Shown here in pieces: positions 1-7,765 of a DNA stretch of 64,000 bases. This DNA comes from CAWGUU01 sp963825765. Its GTDB lineage: Bacteria; Actinomycetota; Acidimicrobiia; Acidimicrobiales; AC-14. A program made the translations under genes and the position numbers. The notes under the pieces are model-generated. The model made no database searches and was not told the origin of the DNA. It saw only the letters and a list, made by a program, of their open reading frames with translations. The DNA is taken from contig CAWGUU010000019.1 of the NCBI GenBank assembly GCA_963825765.1, forward strand, positions 1 through 64,000. The letters are read 5' to 3'. Numbering within the stretch: position 1 is the stretch's first letter; each line of letters begins with the position of its first letter.

Positions 1-2
1 GA

Positions 3-46
3 TGTCGCGAGACATCGGAGACAGATGTCGCAAGACATCGTAGACA
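3..46. repeat. Tandemly duplicated IS left terminal repeat
   Basis: Two adjacent 21-base copies (3-23 and 26-46), separated by 2 bases, share the core AGACATCG. They differ from each other at two positions. Both correspond to the inverted right-end repeat at 1217-1237. A doubled end is unusual. It could come from a nested insertion, or the outer copy could belong to another element cut by the window edge. Confidence 0.6.
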
Positions 47-1196
47 TCAGCCCGGTCTGATCGGCTGGTAGTCGCGGCTGGGGTCGATGGTGAGGTGGCG
101 AATCAGCTCACCCGTCTCGGTCAGGACGCGCACGTCGAGGTCGGCCACCAACAACAGCACCGGTGTGCCTCGGTAGGCCCGGCCGATGCCGATGTGGAGC
201 AGCCGGCTCTGGAAGCGCAGCGTGACCCGACCGCTCTTGTCCACCTTGTCGCGGCGGACCCGGAAATGGACCGGGGCGGGCCGGGGCGGCGGATGGGCTT
301 TGACCTTGGCGGCGAAGACCTCGGCGGGGGTGCGCCCGCCCAGGGCCCCGGTGGGGCCGGCATTGGTTGTAGCAGGCGACGAAGCCGTCGAGCTGGGCCT
401 GGAGCTCGGCCACGTCGGCCGCCGCCCGGCTGGCGGGCCAGGAAGCGCTTCTCGGTCTGGTGGAAGCGCTCGACCTTGCCGCAGGTCTGGGGATGGTAGG
501 GACTCGAGTGCTTGTGGGATCCCCAACGCATCCAGCAGGGTCTCCATGACCACCCGGCCGCGGTCGGTGCTTGGCCGTGTAGATGCAGCCGTTGTCGGTC
601 AGCACCGCTGGCGGGGACCCCATAGGCGCTGGTGGCGGCCGAAGAAGATGTCGGCCACGTCGACGGCCCTGGTGACCTCCACCGCCCGCGACGCCACACA
701 GCCGGCTGTGGTCGTCGATGAAGTTGACGATCTCCACGTGGGCGCCGTCGGCCAGGGCCCATGGGTCATGTCGGACTGCCAGCACCCGTTGGGCAGCTCC
801 GCCTGGAAGCGGATGAGGCTGGACCGGGGCCGCTTGTGGGGCTGGGGGACGACGAAGCCCCGCCGCTGCAGCACCCGCTAGATGGAACTGACCGATGGCA
901 CCACCTGGTGGCGATTCGAGCAGGTGCCAGTGGATGGTCACCGCCCCGGCGTCGAGGCCGTCGTCGGCCAGCTGCTTGCGCAGAGCCAGGATCTCCTCCT
1001 CCACCTCGAGGGCGATGCGGGTGGGCGAGGTGAGGGGACGCCGGGAGCGGGGGACCAGCCCGGCGTCGCCCTCGTCCCGGTAGCGGGCCACCAGCTTGTA
1101 GATCCAGCTGCGGTTCACGCCGTGGGTGGCGGCCAGCTCGGCCACCGAGCGCCCCTCCCGAAGGTGTGCCTCCACCAGGTAGCGACCCATGTCCAC
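47..1196 (-). pseudogene. IS481-family transposase, frameshifted
   Basis: The protein is spread over at least three frames of the minus strand. The N-terminal part, starting at 1196, has a helix-turn-helix (ELAATHGVNRSWIYKLVARY). The catalytic core follows in other frames: SDMTHGPW near the first Asp, LTDNGCIY for the second, and HPQTCGKVERFHQ with the final Glu. The C-terminal part, ending at 47, has the usual LLHIGIGRAYRGTPV beta-rich tail of IS481 transposases. The frame changes more than once, so this is decay rather than a single programmed frameshift. Confidence 0.8.
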
Positions 1197-1216
1197 AGGA
1201 GCACCTCCATCTCGGG

Positions 1217-1237
1217 TGTCTCCTATGTCTTGACACA
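1217..1237. repeat. IS right terminal inverted repeat
   Basis: This lies 20 bases upstream of the transposase start on its own strand. Read inward it contains CAAGACATAGGAGACA, matching the two copies at 3-46. No clear target duplication can be assigned because the left outer flank is missing. Confidence 0.6.
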
Positions 1238-1296
1238 GGTGTCGCCTAGGTCATGGATCACACACCTCCACGGTCACCTACTCGTACTGAGGTCAG

Positions 1297-1330
1297 AAAG
1301 CGGTTCCCAGCTTTTGCTGGGAACCGCTTT
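1297..1330. terminator. Perfect 15-bp stem, TTTT loop hairpin
   Basis: Arms 1297-1311 and 1316-1330 pair perfectly around a four-base TTTT loop, and the 3' arm ends in CTTT. It looks like an intrinsic, possibly bidirectional terminator. It lies between the IS right end and the first ATPase gene, so it may insulate the cassette from the IS or be left over from a gene removed by the insertion. There is no long U tract, so termination is inferred. Confidence 0.55.
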
Positions 1331-1456
1331 GATGTTGGGGCCGTGACTGCCATCGAACTGCCATCCGGCCGGCGCGTCACGGGCGGGCGGTCGAGAAATT
1401 TCCGGCGCAGGCGCACATTCCGTGCCCTCGGCGGGACACATCCTCATGAACCCCAT

Positions 1457-1477
1457 GCGGCCAACGAGCCGTCAACG
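1457..1477 (+). promoter_or_regulatory. Cassette repeat element, copy 1
   Basis: A 21-base sequence (GCGGCCAACG, one variable base, GCCGTCAACG) ends 12 bases before the start codon of the first GHKL ATPase. It recurs with one mismatch at 3457-3477, upstream of the sigma-like gene, in the same orientation. It is a candidate operator or promoter element shared by the two units. The role is inferred from repetition and position only. Confidence 0.45.
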
Positions 1478-1489
1478 TCAGGAGAACAG

Positions 1490-3370
1490 GTGACCACAGA
1501 TGCCCTTCTTACCGAGCTGGAGCGCCAAGAGAAGTATCTGGCGGACCTGCCGGACGACTTCACCTTCCCGCTGTTCAACGTGCGGCACGCAGTCGAGTCG
1601 CAGCGCCGCAGCGGCTACCGGGACACCGCCGCCGCTAGCCGCGAGATCATCGACAACGCCATCGAGGCGGGGGCGACCCGGATTGACGTCGTGATCGCCA
1701 GCGACCCCGGCAGGAAGGCCGTCTCGGACATGGCCTTCATCGACAACGGTTCGGGCATGTTGCCCAAAATGATCCGCTACGCCCTCACTTGGGGCGGCGG
1801 CACGCACTTCGACGACCACAACTTCATCGGTCGCTTCGGCTTCGGCCTGCCGAACTCATCCATCAACCAGGGCCGGCGGGTGGAGGTCTACAGCCGCACC
1901 AACAGCGACAAGCCCTGGCTCCGCGGTGTCCTCGACATCACTAGCCCGAGCAAGTTCGGTGCGCAGAGCATCGACCCCCCCGAGATCGCCGACCTGCCGG
2001 ACTTCGTCCAGAAGTACGTGGCGAAGGAGAAACTGACGCTGACCCACGGCACCGTGGTCGTGTGGCAGCGCCCCGACCGCCTGACCTACAAGAAGGCCGC
2101 CACCCTCAGCCAGCACCTGGTCGAGGACTTCGGGGTCACCTATCGGTACCACCTCAAGAACGCCGTCACGAATCCGGACGGCCTGACGCTGGTCGTGTCC
2201 GGCATGGTGGTCCACCCGGTCGACCACCTGTTCCTCACATCGGGCGCCCGGCTATACGTCCCGGCCGACGACGGGGGTGCCATGGCCACGGTCGAGCGCT
2301 CGCTGCCGGTGCGCTACTGGCAGGACCTCGAGACGGGCGACAAGCACCTGGAGCTGATGAGCGCCCGCGCCGATCCCCAGGCCGCCGCAGACAGCGGGGA
2401 CATCGTAGGGGCGATAAGGGTCACTGTGGCCCGGTTCCCGAAGGGCTTCGCCGACGCAACCGTGGATGATCCCGACGCCAAGATGCGGTTCGAGATCCGC
2501 AAGGGCCGCCGAGGCATGTCCTTCGTCCGGGCCAACCGCGAGATCGAGACGGTCGACGTCTTCCCCCGCTCGCAGAAAGACAAGAGCAACGGACTCGGCA
2601 ACTGGCCCCTGCTTCAGAGCTACGCCTACTACTGGGGCATCGAGGTCCGGTTCGACCCCGCGTTCGACGAGGTCTTCGGCATCACGAACGACAAGCAGAG
2701 CGTTCGGCCGATCGAAGACTTCTGGCGGGTGCTCGCGGCCGCCGAGATCGACGACGCCGCTCGCCGGGAGAACAACTGGCAGACCAAGCAGCGCGAGCGC
2801 ACGAAGCCCGTCGAGCGGCCGGAGGGCAGATCGCACGCCGAGAACGCCGCACAGGCGGCGGATGTCGGCACGAGCACCAAGCCGGACATCCCCGACCGGG
2901 AGAAGAGCCACGCCCGGGAAGAGCTGGAGAAGGCGGCCGAGAAGGAAGCAGCCAAGGGCGGCGGTGATGTCGAGAAGGCTCGGCAGGCGCTGGAGGAGCA
3001 GGCCAAGCGCTCGAAGTACCGGGTGGAGTACGACGACGTGGTGGGCGGGCCGATCTACGAACCGAAGTGGGTCGGTCAGCAGATCACGGTCGTCATCAAC
3101 CGGCAGCACCAGCTCTACCAGGTGCTCTACGGCGATCTCTTCCGGCTCGGCGCCGCCCGGGCGAAGGAGGCAGTGGACCTGCTCCTGTTCGCCCTGGCTC
3201 GGGCGGAACTGAAGGTGATCGAGGAGGAGAAGGCGCTCTTCTACGCCGCCCAGCGCCGGTCCGTCTGGAGCCCGTTCCTCGCCGACGCCCTGGCGAACCT
3301 GGCCACCAAGATGACCGAGGCGGAGGAGGCATACCACCCCGACGTCGAGGTCAACGAGGACGTCGCCTAG
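1490..3370 (+). CDS. GHKL (MORC/Hsp90-like) ATPase 1
   Basis: 626 aa from GTG 1490, preceded by AGGAGAA at 1480-1486. The open frame extends upstream to 1253, but that stretch has no ribosome site and carries the cassette repeat. The N-terminal Bergerat-fold ATPase has its N box at residues 52-62 (EIIDNAIEAGA, Glu52 and Asn56), the Mg/adenine motif DNGSGM at 85-90 and the lid GRFGFGLPNSS from 114. A transducer-like middle follows, then a charged Lys/Glu coiled-coil stretch near residues 460-510 and a C-terminal helical domain. The layout resembles prokaryotic MORC-like ATPases rather than MutL or GyrB. It is homologous along its length to the ATPase encoded on the other strand at 5941-7698. 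Its cellular role is unknown; an ATP-gated clamp on DNA is the family expectation. Confidence 0.85.
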   Translation: MTTDALLTELERQEKYLADLPDDFTFPLFNVRHAVESQRRSGYRDTAAASREIIDNAIEAGATRIDVVIASDPGRKAVSDMAFIDNGSGMLPKMIRYALTWGGGTHFDDHNFIGRFGFGLPNSSINQGRRVEVYSRTNSDKPWLRGVLDITSPSKFGAQSIDPPEIADLPDFVQKYVAKEKLTLTHGTVVVWQRPDRLTYKKAATLSQHLVEDFGVTYRYHLKNAVTNPDGLTLVVSGMVVHPVDHLFLTSGARLYVPADDGGAMATVERSLPVRYWQDLETGDKHLELMSARADPQAAADSGDIVGAIRVTVARFPKGFADATVDDPDAKMRFEIRKGRRGMSFVRANREIETVDVFPRSQKDKSNGLGNWPLLQSYAYYWGIEVRFDPAFDEVFGITNDKQSVRPIEDFWRVLAAAEIDDAARRENNWQTKQRERTKPVERPEGRSHAENAAQAADVGTSTKPDIPDREKSHAREELEKAAEKEAAKGGGDVEKARQALEEQAKRSKYRVEYDDVVGGPIYEPKWVGQQITVVINRQHQLYQVLYGDLFRLGAARAKEAVDLLLFALARAELKVIEEEKALFYAAQRRSVWSPFLADALANLATKMTEAEEAYHPDVEVNEDVA

Positions 3371-3456
3371 TCCCCTGCAATCCCCAGGCGGTCCCTCCGA
3401 GCGGTAAGCGCAGAGGAGGGGCCGCCTGGTACATTCCCCCGAAGACCGGTGTGGGT

Positions 3457-3477
3457 GCGGCCAACGCGCCGTCAACG
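3457..3477 (+). promoter_or_regulatory. Cassette repeat element, copy 2
   Basis: 20 of 21 bases match 1457-1477, in the same orientation, 57 bases before the GTG of the sigma-like gene. The intervening 3371-3534 stretch has no gene. A common DNA-binding factor, perhaps the sigma-like protein itself, could read both copies. This is inference. Confidence 0.45.
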
Positions 3478-3534
3478 ACCTCCGTCGCCGCAGCGGTCAA
3501 TGAGCAACTAACCGCTGCGAGTGAATGGAGTGTT

Positions 3535-4083
3535 GTGTCCACCGACCTGCATGAGACCTTGCCGGCCTTCATGGCCGGCGATCCGGAGGCCCGGGCCACC
3601 CTGCCTGTCATCCTTCATCCCAGGCTGAAGGCAAGGGCCCGGGCGCTGGCGCAGGACCTGGCCGACCGAGGCCTGGTCGATGACGTGGTGAGTCGCACCT
3701 GGGAGCTGCTGCTGAGCAAGTCGGCCGGCAGCTATGACCCCAAGCGCTCGGCTCCGATGACCTATGTCAACACCATCGCCCGCACTGCCGTTCGGGACAT
3801 CCGCTCGACGAGCAAGACGGTGGTGCGGTCGGTGCGCGACTACACCGAGATCGACATCGATCTCACCGAGCCGATCGAGCCGCTGACCGACGGTGGACTG
3901 CCGGCGGTCGACGATGCCGTTGACCTGGAATCCCGCCTGGCTGCTCTCGGGTGCCGGGCGCGGGTTGCTGCCCGCCTGATCGCCTACGAGGGCGCGCCGC
4001 TCACCACGGCGGCCGAGCGGGTTGGTCTGTCTCGATTCGCCCTCAAGCGCCAGCTGACCAACTGGGCGACTGCGGCCGCCTAG
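3535..4083 (+). CDS. Sigma-70-like (region 2 and region 4 like) protein
   Basis: 182 aa from GTG 3535, with GGAG five bases upstream (TGGAGTGTTGTG). Residues ~45-100 resemble sigma region 2, including VDDVVSRTWELLL and a following MTYVNTIARTAVRDIR helix that looks like a 2.3/2.4 segment. The last 30 residues form a helix-turn-helix (LTTAAERVGLSRFALKRQL) typical of region 4. It could be an ECF-like sigma factor for the cassette or a sigma-derived DNA-binding adaptor. No anti-sigma gene lies next to it. It sits between ATPase 1 and the Mom-like gene on the same strand and carries its own copy of the 21-base element. Confidence 0.65.
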   Translation: MSTDLHETLPAFMAGDPEARATLPVILHPRLKARARALAQDLADRGLVDDVVSRTWELLLSKSAGSYDPKRSAPMTYVNTIARTAVRDIRSTSKTVVRSVRDYTEIDIDLTEPIEPLTDGGLPAVDDAVDLESRLAALGCRARVAARLIAYEGAPLTTAAERVGLSRFALKRQLTNWATAAA

Positions 4084-4146
4084 CGGCGGCTGTCTGATTC
4101 AAGGCGCCCACGTCGAAGGTCGGGTGCGGCCGCCTGATGCTTCCCC

Positions 4147-4185
4147 GGCCTTCCTTCCGTTGGAGTTCCGAACGGAGGGAAGGCC
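4147..4185 (+). promoter_or_regulatory. Hairpin sequestering the ribosome binding site of the Mom-like gene
   Basis: Arms 4147-4161 and 4171-4185 pair at 15 positions (14 Watson-Crick, one U-G) around a 9-base loop. The 3' arm holds GGAGG at 4174-4178, and the GTG start follows directly at 4186. In mRNA this would hide the Shine-Dalgarno sequence, so translation should need an unfolding factor or process. Phage Mu mom is known to be blocked by an mRNA stem-loop that the Com protein opens. The parallel here is inferred. Confidence 0.7.
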
Positions 4186-4755
4186 GTGGGCTCATCCTCA
4201 CCGTTGGTCTCGTTGGAGATCGCCGTTCTCCGCGAGGCGACCGAAGTAATCGTCCGCAACCACTATCTGCATCGGGGCAGGACCATGGCCCAGTTACCGT
4301 ACTGGATCCTCGTCGATGACCACCGTGCCGGCGTGATGCTGTTCACCCTGCCTCGGCTCAGTGTCAGGTTCAACGGTCACCACCCGATGCAGCTCATCGA
4401 GCTCGCTCGACTCTGGATTCAACCTGACTTCCAGGGACTGCGGGTCCGTGATCGGCAAGGACGGGTGCACACCCTGGGTGTCGCCAGCCGGGCCATCGGT
4501 ACGGCGCTCAGACGGGTGCGCACCGACTGGGCGGAGAAGTACCCGAGGCTCCCCGCCATTGAGGCGTGCGTGGCGTGGGCCGACCTCTGCCGGCACCAGG
4601 GCACGATCTACCGTGCCACCAACTTCGAGTTGGTGGGCCACTCGGGCGGGAAGCAGCCCGGTCGGTGGACGCGCCCGAACGGCGGGAGCCACCGGGTGCA
4701 CGCGGACTACATGAGTCAGAAGGCCTGCTACATGTTCAGGTGGTCTAAGCCTTAG
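4186..4755 (+). CDS. Mom-like GNAT-fold DNA modification protein
   Basis: 189 aa from GTG 4186. Motifs match the acyltransferase-superfamily Mom proteins of phages: HYLHR at 26-30, ELARLW at 72-77, a SRAIGTALRR helix from 101, then AWAD at 130-133 and HQGTIYRATNF at 137-147 near the active site. Mu Mom converts adenines to a carbamoylmethyl form that resists restriction. Whether this protein does the same chemistry is unknown. A later ATG (4285) would remove HYLHR, so the GTG start is preferred. The gene follows the sigma-like gene by 102 bases and converges on the DruA-like gene. DruA proteins share a similar GT(I/C)YRA core, so a DruA-related protein is the alternative. Confidence 0.65.
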   Translation: MGSSSPLVSLEIAVLREATEVIVRNHYLHRGRTMAQLPYWILVDDHRAGVMLFTLPRLSVRFNGHHPMQLIELARLWIQPDFQGLRVRDRQGRVHTLGVASRAIGTALRRVRTDWAEKYPRLPAIEACVAWADLCRHQGTIYRATNFELVGHSGGKQPGRWTRPNGGSHRVHADYMSQKACYMFRWSKP

Positions 4756-4790
4756 AGCGCCGTCCGCCCGGGCGAAGCGGAACCCGCCGC

Positions 4791-5948
4791 CTAGCCGGGG
4801 AGTGCTGCCAACTCTCGGGTCAGCAGGCCGTCGACCGCCTTGTGCGAACGGAACTGTGGCTGCCGTGACGCTCGCGGTATCGCCCAGCGCTCAAGGAAGA
4901 ACGCGGCGACGTCGGCTAGCTTGTAGCCGTACCAGCGGACGATGTCGGTCTCGCCCCGTAGGAAGGCCCTCCAGCCGATACCCAGGGGCGCCAGGAAGAC
5001 TTCTCGGCGAAGACCATGCCGGAGGAGGTCTCCAGGGAGCCCGAGTTGCTCAAGGGCAGTCCGCAGTGTCCGGATCCTCCAGTTGGGTCCGTCCCCGTAC
5101 TTGCTGCCACGCAGGTCCTCGATCTCGCTGGCGAACTCCACCAGTTCGGCGAACAGCGCATCCGAAAACTGAAAGTGACCGAAGCCTTCGGTGAACCCCA
5201 CGGAGGTGAAGACCGGGCGGCCGTGGATTGAGAGGCGGTTGTAGATCGACGACCGACCGAGCGATGAGGTCGTGGTGATCAGGACCGGACGGGCGGGTTT
5301 TTCCTGCTTGCGTATGTGGGTCTTGGTGCCCCGGTACTTCGCCTCCAGCACGCCCAAGGACTCCTCGGTTACCGTCGCCAGCGCTGCCAGCTTCCCGCCG
5401 ATGAGCTGTCGATAGGGCTCCACGGCGCCCAGGACGAAGGCGTCGAAGACGTTGTACAGCCGGTCCTGTCGCTGCGCGGCCGTCCAGTCGATTAGCGAGT
5501 CCCGTACGCGAAGGTTGAAGACAGGGTCGCCCAAGGCGAATATCCCGATGAGCTTGTCGTTGGACTGGTCAAGCAACAAGAACCGGGTCCGACGGCCATA
5601 CCCCTGCGAGACCGGGACGCTCCAGCTTAAGCTCGCATAGCGAAAGAGCGCCGCCTCCGTCTCGGTGTCCACCGCCTTGATGACTGGGTCGATGGCGGCC
5701 GGGTGCACTTCGGTGCCGTCGGCAAAGAACGGCCGCACCAGCGGTTCCCACTCCTTGATGAAGCCGGCGCTCTTCCTCAGAACATCGAGCCGTTGGCGTC
5801 CATGAAGGAGCCGAGCGACCTGCTTTGGATCGCCCTCGGGTGGCACGAGCCGATGCCCTTGCCACACGAAGCCCCCAGCGCGCAGCTCGTGCTCGATACG
5901 ATCTCGGAGCCGCTCGACGCGCTCGACGTCCTCGCCCGGCTCAGGCAT
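4791..5948 (-). CDS. DruA-like DUF4338 protein
   Basis: 385 aa from ATG 5948. The ATG overlaps the stop of the upstream ATPase gene in ATGCCTGA, which suggests translational coupling; an ATG at 5981 is possible but has no ribosome site. The central region carries features I associate with DUF4338/DruA: FLLLDQSNDKLIGIFALGDP, RVRDSLIDW, then VLGAVEPYRQLIGGKLAAL and later TSSLGRSSIYNRL. DruA is a component of type I Druantia anti-phage systems, where its biochemical role is not settled. None of the other Druantia proteins (DruB-E) is present here; the partners are GHKL ATPases. A defence role is inferred from the family and the neighbourhood. Confidence 0.7.
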   Translation of the reverse strand: MPEPGEDVERVERLRDRIEHELRAGGFVWQGHRLVPPEGDPKQVARLLHGRQRLDVLRKSAGFIKEWEPLVRPFFADGTEVHPAAIDPVIKAVDTETEAALFRYASLSWSVPVSQGYGRRTRFLLLDQSNDKLIGIFALGDPVFNLRVRDSLIDWTAAQRQDRLYNVFDAFVLGAVEPYRQLIGGKLAALATVTEESLGVLEAKYRGTKTHIRKQEKPARPVLITTTSSLGRSSIYNRLSIHGRPVFTSVGFTEGFGHFQFSDALFAELVEFASEIEDLRGSKYGDGPNWRIRTLRTALEQLGLPGDLLRHGLRREVFLAPLGIGWRAFLRGETDIVRWYGYKLADVAAFFLERWAIPRASRQPQFRSHKAVDGLLTRELAALPG

Positions 5949-7698
5949 TTGGCCGCAGCGCCTCTGGGACCTCGGCTTCATCAGCGCCGACGTCGAAGTG
6001 CTCCTCCAGCTTCGCCAACGCGGTGTTCAAGCGCTTCGACCACTCGACTCGCTCCGACGCATACCAAAAGCGAACACTCCCGGTAGCGTCTACCTCGCAA
6101 CTGCCGACGACGAACAGCAGCAACTCCAGCGAGGTCCGAAGGCGGGCGCCGGCTCGGCCCTCGATCGGGGCGTAGATGTCGGTGAAGAATCGGTGCGCAG
6201 TGTTGAGGTAGAGGACCTGCTGCCCGCCCTGCTGCTCGAGCCGGTAGAAGGGCGCTCCCGGCTGGCTCTCCCGCTGCACCCGGTACGGGCGCTCCCTGGC
6301 CTCCTTCTCCAATGCCTCTCGCAGCTTGGGTGCCGGAACGCCTGCCTTCTTGGCGAGACGATCAACTTCCCGCTCAAGGTTCATCTGGGCGGCCGGATCC
6401 GAAGTGGAGCCGACGATCTCCTCGACCTCGTGCATCACGATCTCAGACGGCCACGGTGACACGTCGTCGTAATCGAAGGACGAGTCTGCGTCGGCGGCCT
6501 CCTCCTTGTATCGGCGGCGCAGTCCCTCCAGCGCCCGCAGGAATCCGTTCGCCCTTAGGAGATCCCACACCCGGTCGGAGACCGTGATCTGCTGTTTGGC
6601 GGTCGTAACCCCGAACTCACCGTCCAACGCTGGTGGGAAGTCGAGTTCGAGGCCGATGCTGCGGTCGTTGTTGACGAACGTGGTCAACGGGCAGCGGGTC
6701 GTAACGTCGATCTGACGTCCGAGCCGGCAGACGATGACCCCGTTGTGATCCTTGCGAACACTGAACCGGGAGTTAGCGTTCTTGCCGGTGGCCTTCTTCG
6801 ACTTGTCCTTCCGGAAGAAGGTTGGCGACATATACGACACGCGAATGGTGACGGTGCCGAGGACACGGCCGTCCTCCGCTTTGACGTCCACCTTAATTGG
6901 CTCAAGGGGCTCAGCTCGTTCAGCATCTAGGTCGAAGAACCGGGCTCCGGGCGTCGTGAATAGAGGATCGATAGGGGAGACCTCGGTGCCGTTTACGGTG
7001 ACCGTCGTCTTGCGGAGATAGTTCCGGTATGTCACGCCAAAGTGTTGGAGCAAATTGCGCTCGAGCGCGCCTGCCGTCTTCCACGTAAGGCGGTCGAGCT
7101 TCTCCCAGACGATCACCGTGCGAACCGCATCGATGCCATTGGCGAACCTCTCAGCTGCGTGGTCTGCTATCCAGTTGGGCGGCTTCTTGACTGTCTTCGG
7201 CGCAGGAATGACTACTCGTCCACCGCGCACGTAGCGCCCCTCGGAGATGTCGTCGACATCCAGCGTCACAGTAGAAAATGGTCCTGCGTCCGTCCGTGAG
7301 TACACGGTGAACCGCCGACCCTGGCTGACGCTCGCGCTCGGCAAGCCATAGCCAAAGCGACCGAAACCTGTGGCGCTCGATTCTCTATCAGTGCCGCCCC
7401 ACACCACGGCGGCGCGAACCATGTCGGGGACCATGCCCGCGCCGTCGTCAAGGACAGCGATCGCCGTGGGTTTGGCGTCGGACGCGTCGAAGCCAAACAC
7501 GACGTGGACACCCTTGGCGCCCGCCTCGATTGCGTTGTCGATCAGCTCGTCCAGGGCCGTGCCGCAGTGTCTGTACCCAAGGCTACGAATCGACCGGATG
7601 AACGCGTCGGCGACGGTCAGGCCGTAGTCGAACCCTTGGTGCGTGACGGTGTCGACGTAACGCTGCTGGCGCGCATGGATTTGGCGTGCGCTCGTCAC
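5941..7698 (-). CDS. GHKL (MORC/Hsp90-like) ATPase 2
   Basis: 585 aa from GTG 7698. The Bergerat fold has its N box at residues 51-61 (ELIDNAIEAGA, Glu51 and Asn55), DDGAGM at 84-89 and lid GFGRFGYGLP at 111-120. The transducer region shares HFGVTYRNYL and SPIDPLF with ATPase 1 (DFGVTYRYHL, HPVDHLF), and the C-terminal domain also aligns (LELLLFVVG against VDLLLFALA). The two proteins are therefore paralogues and could form a heterodimer, since GHKL ATPases usually close by N-terminal dimerisation. The stop overlaps the DruA-like start by 8 bases. No strong Shine-Dalgarno sequence is seen before the GTG. Confidence 0.85.
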   Translation of the reverse strand: MTSARQIHARQQRYVDTVTHQGFDYGLTVADAFIRSIRSLGYRHCGTALDELIDNAIEAGAKGVHVVFGFDASDAKPTAIAVLDDGAGMVPDMVRAAVVWGGTDRESSATGFGRFGYGLPSASVSQGRRFTVYSRTDAGPFSTVTLDVDDISEGRYVRGGRVVIPAPKTVKKPPNWIADHAAERFANGIDAVRTVIVWEKLDRLTWKTAGALERNLLQHFGVTYRNYLRKTTVTVNGTEVSPIDPLFTTPGARFFDLDAERAEPLEPIKVDVKAEDGRVLGTVTIRVSYMSPTFFRKDKSKKATGKNANSRFSVRKDHNGVIVCRLGRQIDVTTRCPLTTFVNNDRSIGLELDFPPALDGEFGVTTAKQQITVSDRVWDLLRANGFLRALEGLRRRYKEEAADADSSFDYDDVSPWPSEIVMHEVEEIVGSTSDPAAQMNLEREVDRLAKKAGVPAPKLREALEKEARERPYRVQRESQPGAPFYRLEQQGGQQVLYLNTAHRFFTDIYAPIEGRAGARLRTSLELLLFVVGSCEVDATGSVRFWYASERVEWSKRLNTALAKLEEHFDVGADEAEVPEALRPNA

Positions 7699-7765
7699 TA
7701 CTGTCTGCTGGACGCGGCGGCAGACGCCGCTCGATTCACGGTCATGGCGACTCTCCGGTTCTCGT

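Larger units (their letters stand above)
1..1237 (-). mobile_element. IS481-family insertion sequence, decayed, left end at or beyond window edge
   Basis: A transposase remnant on the minus strand is bounded by related terminal repeats. The right repeat lies at 1217-1237, and two left copies lie at 3-23 and 26-46. Each left copy matches the right one, read inward, at 17 of 21 positions. The transposase is broken by several frameshifts, so the element should not be able to move by itself. The true left boundary cannot be fixed because the window begins here. It borders the ATPase cassette that starts at 1490, which fits an accessory region. Confidence 0.75.

Noticed and set aside
47..1196. Programmed -1 frameshift in the transposase
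   Set aside because: More than one frame change is needed and key segments are out of order for a single slip, so decay fits better.
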